Of a DNA stretch of 64,000 nucleotides, positions 60,852 to 64,000 are shown piece after piece. The notes beneath the pieces were generated by a model. The model was not told where the DNA came from. It made no database searches and saw only the letters and a program-made list of their open reading frames with translations. Origin of the DNA: Spiractinospora alimapuensis (GTDB lineage: Bacteria; Actinomycetota; Actinomycetes; Streptosporangiales; Streptosporangiaceae); NCBI RefSeq assembly GCF_018437505.1, contig NZ_CP072467.1, positions 1,302,001 to 1,366,000 on the forward strand, given 5' to 3'. The position numbers were made by a program, and so were the translations under genes. How positions within the stretch are numbered: the first letter of the stretch is position 1; every line of letters starts with the position of its first letter.

Positions 60852-62090
60852 TCAGCGGGGCAGGCTGATGAGGGCGACCTCCTCGGCCTCCTCCTCGTTC
60901 GGCGGTAGGACGGCGAGGGCGTCCGCGAGCGCGGCGCCGCGGAGGTTGCCCGGGCTGTCACCACCCAGCGGGTAGGCGATGCCCTCACGCACCCTCACCG
61001 CGATGAGGCGGGTGTCCTGGCCCGCCGCCGGCCGTGGCGCGTCCCCGAAGTCCAGGCGCGCCCGTTCGGGGGCGGCCAGGGAGGGGTCGGCGCGTCCGGT
61101 CGCCGCGCACAGGACCGGGACCAGGAGCGTCAACGCCGCGACCAGCGCCGCGTAGGGGTTGCCGGGAAGTCCGACCACCACCGGGCCGGGGGCGTCGTCC
61201 GTACCGAACCGGGCCAGGAGCTGCGGGTGTCCGGGGCGGCAGGCCACCCCGTCCACGACTGTCTGCGCGCCGAGGTCGCTGAGGACCGACCGGAGGTGGT
61301 CCGCGGGCCCCGCGGAGGACGCCCCGCAGACGGCGATGACGCACGGAGGCGCGTCGTCGCTCGGCCCGGGGTCGGACAGCGCCCGGAGTATGGTCCGCAG
61401 CGCGGCGCGGTCGTCCGTCACCGCCAGCCCCGGGAGCGGCTCCCCACCGGCCCAACGCACCAAGCCGGGCAGCATCGGACCGATGGCGTCGCGGACCTGG
61501 CCCTGCTCCGGGAGCCCGGCGCTGAGGACCTCGTCGCCGGTGACGAGAGGAAGAACCGTGGGACGTGCCACGCGCACGCGGTCGACGGCGAGACCGGCGA
61601 GCATCCCCAGCGCGGCCGACGTCACCTCCCGCCCGGCGGGCACCACGGTGTCGCCCAGGGCGATCTCCTCACCCGTCCAACGCACGTGCCGGCCCTGGGT
61701 GATCTCCCCGGAGACCGTGCGGTCCTGGCGGTGCGCCGCCTCGTAGGGCAGCACGGCGGTCGTCCCCTTGGGGGCGAGGGCGCCGGTGGCGATCTCCATC
61801 GCCTCCCCCTGGGTGAGCGGCGTCGGGGACTCCTGCTGTCCCGCGAGCTGGCGCGCGACGACGGTCCAGGGCCCCTCCCCACAGACGGCGTACCCGTCCA
61901 TGGCGGCCGCGTCGAACGCGGGCAGCGCCATGGGGGCAATCACGTCGTCGGCGGTCGTCGCGCCGAGCGCCCCGTCCAGCCCGACGTTGGCGGTCCACTC
62001 CCCCGCCCGCCGGGCGGCCCACTCGCCGACCTCCACCGCCAGGGCCCGGGCCTGGGACCACGACGTCCTTGGACGGTGTCGTCCACCCAT
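60852..62090 (-). CDS. moeA: Molybdopterin molybdotransferase MoeA
   Basis: A 412-residue MoeA-type protein that inserts molybdate into adenylylated molybdopterin. The N-terminal part has LPAFDAAAMDGYAVCGEGPW with the conserved AMDGYA. Next is TQGEAMEIATGALAPKGTTA, then the molybdopterin-binding domain with VTGDEVLSAGLPEQGQVRD, an IAVCGASSAGPADHL loop, and VVGLPGNPYAALVA. The usual GGxSxG-type loop is less regular than in most MoeA proteins. The ATG at 62090 is chosen since similarity begins near WSQARALAVE. It could supply the molybdenum hydroxylase at 8.9-12.7 kb. Confidence 0.88.
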   Translation of the reverse strand: MGGRHRPRTSWSQARALAVEVGEWAARRAGEWTANVGLDGALGATTADDVIAPMALPAFDAAAMDGYAVCGEGPWTVVARQLAGQQESPTPLTQGEAMEIATGALAPKGTTAVLPYEAAHRQDRTVSGEITQGRHVRWTGEEIALGDTVVPAGREVTSAALGMLAGLAVDRVRVARPTVLPLVTGDEVLSAGLPEQGQVRDAIGPMLPGLVRWAGGEPLPGLAVTDDRAALRTILRALSDPGPSDDAPPCVIAVCGASSAGPADHLRSVLSDLGAQTVVDGVACRPGHPQLLARFGTDDAPGPVVVGLPGNPYAALVAALTLLVPVLCAATGRADPSLAAPERARLDFGDAPRPAAGQDTRLIAVRVREGIAYPLGGDSPGNLRGAALADALAVLPPNEEEAEEVALISLPR

Positions 62091-62216
62091 CACAGCACCC
62101 CGTTCCGGTTCCAACCACCCACGTTCACCTGCATGCTTCTTTTCTACCGCCCACTCGCCTCTCACTCCCGCAGGATGCGCGGTGGCGCGCCCACCAACCC
62201 TGCCCAACAACCCGAT

Positions 62217-62244
62217 TTGCTGTCTGACGAGATTCCGCTACAGT
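62217..62244 (+). promoter_or_regulatory. Candidate promoter of the tRNA cluster
   Basis: TTGCTG (62217-62222) and TACAGT (62239-62244) are 16 bp apart and about 55 bp upstream of tRNA-Gly, in a local AT-rich patch. They resemble the vegetative sigma consensus TTGACN/TANNNT. Confidence 0.4.
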
Positions 62245-62297
62245 TCTAAGTGCGCCACCGGGGAGAGGCCAAAGAGCAAGAACCCCGGGGCAAGCGC

Positions 62298-62370
62298 GCG
62301 GACGTGGCTCAGCTGGTAGAGCATCACCTTGCCAAGGTGAGGGTCGCGGGTTCGAATCCCGTCGTCCGCT
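62298..62370 (+). tRNA. tRNA-Gly (anticodon GCC)
   Basis: A 73-nt cloverleaf: acceptor GCGGACG pairs with CGTCCGC, the D-arm holds GGCTCAGCTGGTAGAGC, the anticodon loop TTGCCAA, and the T-arm GCGGGTTCGAATCCCGT. The CCA end is not encoded. Confidence 0.97.
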
Positions 62371-62401
62371 CGGAGATCAGGGCTTACCTCCAGTTGGTAC
62401 G

Positions 62402-62417
62402 TCCGGTTCGAATCCGG
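62402..62417 (+). other. Stray tRNA T-arm-like sequence
   Basis: TCCGGTTCGAATCCGG has the 7-nt T-loop TTCGAAT closed by a 4-bp CCGG stem, exactly as in a tRNA T-arm, but no cloverleaf surrounds it. It abuts the 5' end of tRNA-Cys and may be the remnant of a lost tRNA gene. Confidence 0.4.
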
Positions 62418-62486
62418 TGGAGTGGCCGAGAGGCGAGGCAGCGGCCTGCAAAGCCGTCTACACGGGTTCAAATCCCGTCTCCACCT
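62416..62486 (+). tRNA. tRNA-Cys (anticodon GCA)
   Basis: A 71-nt cloverleaf: acceptor GGTGGAG pairs with CTCCACC, the anticodon loop reads CTGCAAA, and the T-arm is ACGGGTTCAAATCCCGT. The discriminator base U is followed by an encoded CCA. Confidence 0.96.
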
Positions 62487-62500
62487 CCAAGCAAGACAGA

Positions 62501-62575
62501 GGGCGGTTAGCTCAGCCTGGTTAGAGCGCTACCTTGACACGGTAGAGGTCACTGGTTCGAATCCAGTATCGCCCA
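62501..62575 (+). tRNA. tRNA-Val (anticodon GAC)
   Basis: A 75-nt cloverleaf: acceptor GGGCGGT pairs with ATCGCCC, the anticodon loop is TTGACAC, and the T-arm is ACTGGTTCGAATCCAGT. The CCA is encoded (62576-62578). An integrase gene ends 97 bp further on, so the 3' half of this tRNA is the probable attachment site of the integrated element. Confidence 0.96.
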
Positions 62576-62674
62576 CCAAAGCAGTCGCAGGTCAGGGGCC
62601 ATTCATATGGTCTTCTTCAGTTAGCTAAGGCCCCACTGTGGAGCCAATCTGGAGATGATCTTACTCCGGCACCC

Positions 62675-63892
62675 TCACGGCACCTTCTGTTCGCCGGGCG
62701 CACGGTAGTACTCACCGAGTCGCGGGACCGTCTCCACGATCCATTCGCGTTCGTGCGGTTTCAGTACCTGCAGGCTGTGGCGCCACCGTGTATCCAGGGC
62801 AGCGCAGACGTGTTCTTTCATCGCGGGTGTGACGTGTTCGTAGACGTTGCCCATCCCCCGCATCCGATGCCCGAGCCGGGCAGCGCGGGCCACCTCAGGG
62901 ATGCCGTCCTCAGCGAGCCAGGTGCGGTGGGTGTGGCGGCCCTCGTTGAAGGTGAAGTCGGGCAGGATGGGCGCCCGCAGCCAAGGCTCGTCGTTGTCGG
63001 GCTGGCCGTCCCAGGCGGGACGCCAGAACCGGGAGCGGAAGTTCCCACGACGCAACTGCCCGCCACGGGACCCGGCGAACAGGGACGCCCCGGGCTCCGC
63101 ATCATCGATCAGGTCTGTGTAGAGGGCAGCGAGGAACCCCGGCAGTTGGATCCAGCGTTTCCCCGCCGGTGTTTTAGTCCGCTTGGCCTTGGTCAGCCGG
63201 CCGGCGGTCTCCTGTAGCGGGGTGCGCACCGGGAACGCGTGGTTGACCTCGTCATAGTCGTGGGGCTCCAAGGCCACCAACTCCGACCAGCGCGCCCCGG
63301 TGTAACCATTGAGCAGGCACAGCACGAAGCCCGCCCGGCCGGAGGTGTGGTGCAACCGCATCGCCGCGCGCAGCACCTGTGCCGGAGTGGCGACCTGCCG
63401 GTCAGCCGCATAGTCACCGGAGGTGACCCGGATGCCGTTGCACGGGTTGGCCGGGATCCTGCGGGCACGCACCGCGGTGTTGAGGATCGTGGAGAACAGC
63501 GCGAAGACCGAGGACACGCTGGGCTCGGCCAGGTTGTCGTGGAGCCGGTTGACCCAGCCTTGGATCTCGAGATGGTTGTTGAAGATGGCGATCAGTGGCC
63601 AGTCGCCCCACTCGAGCAGGATGTGGGTGTCCAGGTAGGTGCGGTACTTCGCCCGGGTATTGTCGGAGAGCCGGGCGGACTCCATCCACTGCTCGGCGAA
63701 GACGCTAAAGGCGACCTCCCGGTCCTCAGGCGCGATCCAGGTGCGAGCGCGCACCTCGGCCTCCTGCTCCTCGCCCCAGTCGCGCGCGGCCTCTTTGGTC
63801 GCAAACCCCGATCTGGAGGCCCACCCATCGGGTCTCTTGTAGCGCACGCGCCAACTGGTGGCCAGGATAGCGGCGAACGTTCGCCTCAACAT
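62675..63892 (-). CDS. Tyrosine-type site-specific integrase
   Basis: A 405-residue phage-type integrase. An N-terminal arm-binding region (WRVRYKRPDGWASRSGFATK, then KEAARDWGEEQEAEVRARTW) precedes a SAM-like core-binding domain and the catalytic domain. Catalytic residues are visible as Arg in GYTGARWSELVAL, His-x-x-Arg in EGRHTHRTWLAEDG, His in ARLGHRMRG and the Tyr nucleophile in GNVYEHVTP. It sits beside tRNA-Val with its 3' end towards the tRNA, the usual arrangement of actinomycete integrative elements of the pSAM2 kind. The start overlaps the preceding partial gene. Confidence 0.92.
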   Translation of the reverse strand: MLRRTFAAILATSWRVRYKRPDGWASRSGFATKEAARDWGEEQEAEVRARTWIAPEDREVAFSVFAEQWMESARLSDNTRAKYRTYLDTHILLEWGDWPLIAIFNNHLEIQGWVNRLHDNLAEPSVSSVFALFSTILNTAVRARRIPANPCNGIRVTSGDYAADRQVATPAQVLRAAMRLHHTSGRAGFVLCLLNGYTGARWSELVALEPHDYDEVNHAFPVRTPLQETAGRLTKAKRTKTPAGKRWIQLPGFLAALYTDLIDDAEPGASLFAGSRGGQLRRGNFRSRFWRPAWDGQPDNDEPWLRAPILPDFTFNEGRHTHRTWLAEDGIPEVARAARLGHRMRGMGNVYEHVTPAMKEHVCAALDTRWRHSLQVLKPHEREWIVETVPRLGEYYRAPGEQKVP

Positions 63893-64000
63893 GAGTCGCG
63901 CTGTCCGATCAGGAACTCCTCAACGCGCCACGCGAGACCGTCGTAAACGACGGTCGCTTCAACCCGACGCATCAGGGGTTCGGTCGGGTCGTCCTCGAGA
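63886..64000 (-). CDS. Partial gene upstream of the integrase (C-terminus only)
   Basis: The last 37 codons of a frame entering from the right edge read VEATVVYDGLAWRVEEFLIG and stop at 63886, overlapping the integrase start by 7 bp. Such overlap is typical of integrase operons, where an excisionase or replication-related gene precedes int. The fragment is too short to assign a family. Confidence 0.45.
   Translation of the reverse strand, partial: LEDDPTEPLMRRVEATVVYDGLAWRVEEFLIGQRDSC

Overview
The window is chromosomal DNA of a high-GC actinomycete. The supporting signs are very GC-rich third codon positions, many GTG starts, an orphan DUF397 gene, and FCD-GntR, IclR, ROK and LacI regulators in separate catabolic islands. 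The secreted sugar-processing proteins are strikingly acidic, which would fit a salt-tolerant member of the Nocardiopsaceae, but the genus is a guess. Almost all of the window is accessory catabolism. The only household genes are manA, a gluconokinase, a MoeA and three tRNAs.

Layout from left to right. (1) 1-6.6 kb: start of a type II NADH dehydrogenase, a TetR regulator with palindromic operators, and an acyl-CoA carboxylase (beta and alpha subunits) plus acyl-CoA dehydrogenase set of leucine/isovalerate type. The beta-subunit gene carries an apparent frameshift. (2) 6.6-7.6 kb: no gene, but a decayed IS5-type transposase tail. (3) 7.6-13.4 kb: a minus-strand operon for a four-polypeptide molybdenum hydroxylase whose molybdopterin subunit is split in two, followed by an EthD-like protein and an amidohydrolase. 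It is divergent from a GntR regulator across a perfect 20-bp palindrome. (4) 13.8-30.3 kb: a sugar island. A ROK regulator diverges from a long minus-strand gene series: Gfo/Idh/MocA dehydrogenase, ribose-type ABC importer, D-tagatose 3-epimerase-like isomerase, a 1.43-thousand-residue secreted ThuA plus glucose/sorbosone dehydrogenase protein sandwiched between two paralogous membrane-anchored proteins of unknown function, and a second isomerase. (5) 30.3-38.4 kb: an IS5-family relic, manA/gluconokinase, IclR, proline iminopeptidase, an exported HNH protein and an acyl-CoA synthetase. (6) 38.5-49.6 kb: a one-carbon island. It holds a dimethylglycine dehydrogenase-like protein, heterotetrameric sarcosine oxidase (soxBDAG), a DmdA-like folate demethylase and a two-gene methylene-THF reductase. 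Direct-repeat boxes (CGCAAC twice, 19 bp apart) occur in its promoters. (7) 49.7-60.7 kb: LysR and GntR regulators, then a LacI regulon marked by three AGAAAACGYTTTCT operators: isomerase, DUF993 and dehydrogenase genes, a secreted sugar dehydrogenase, and an NMT1/THI5-type ABC importer. (8) 60.8-64 kb: moeA, tRNA-Gly, tRNA-Cys and tRNA-Val, then a tyrosine integrase that starts an integrative element running out of the window.

The genes work as self-contained catabolic modules, each with its own regulator. The one-carbon island would demethylate dimethylglycine and sarcosine to glycine while loading one-carbon units on folate, and reduce these to methyl-THF. The sugar island would import a sugar after extracellular processing. 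The molybdenum hydroxylase module would hydroxylate an unknown, perhaps heteroaromatic, compound and open its ring. MoeA at 61 kb could supply the molybdenum cofactor. All identifications were made by reading translated sequence; no database search was run.
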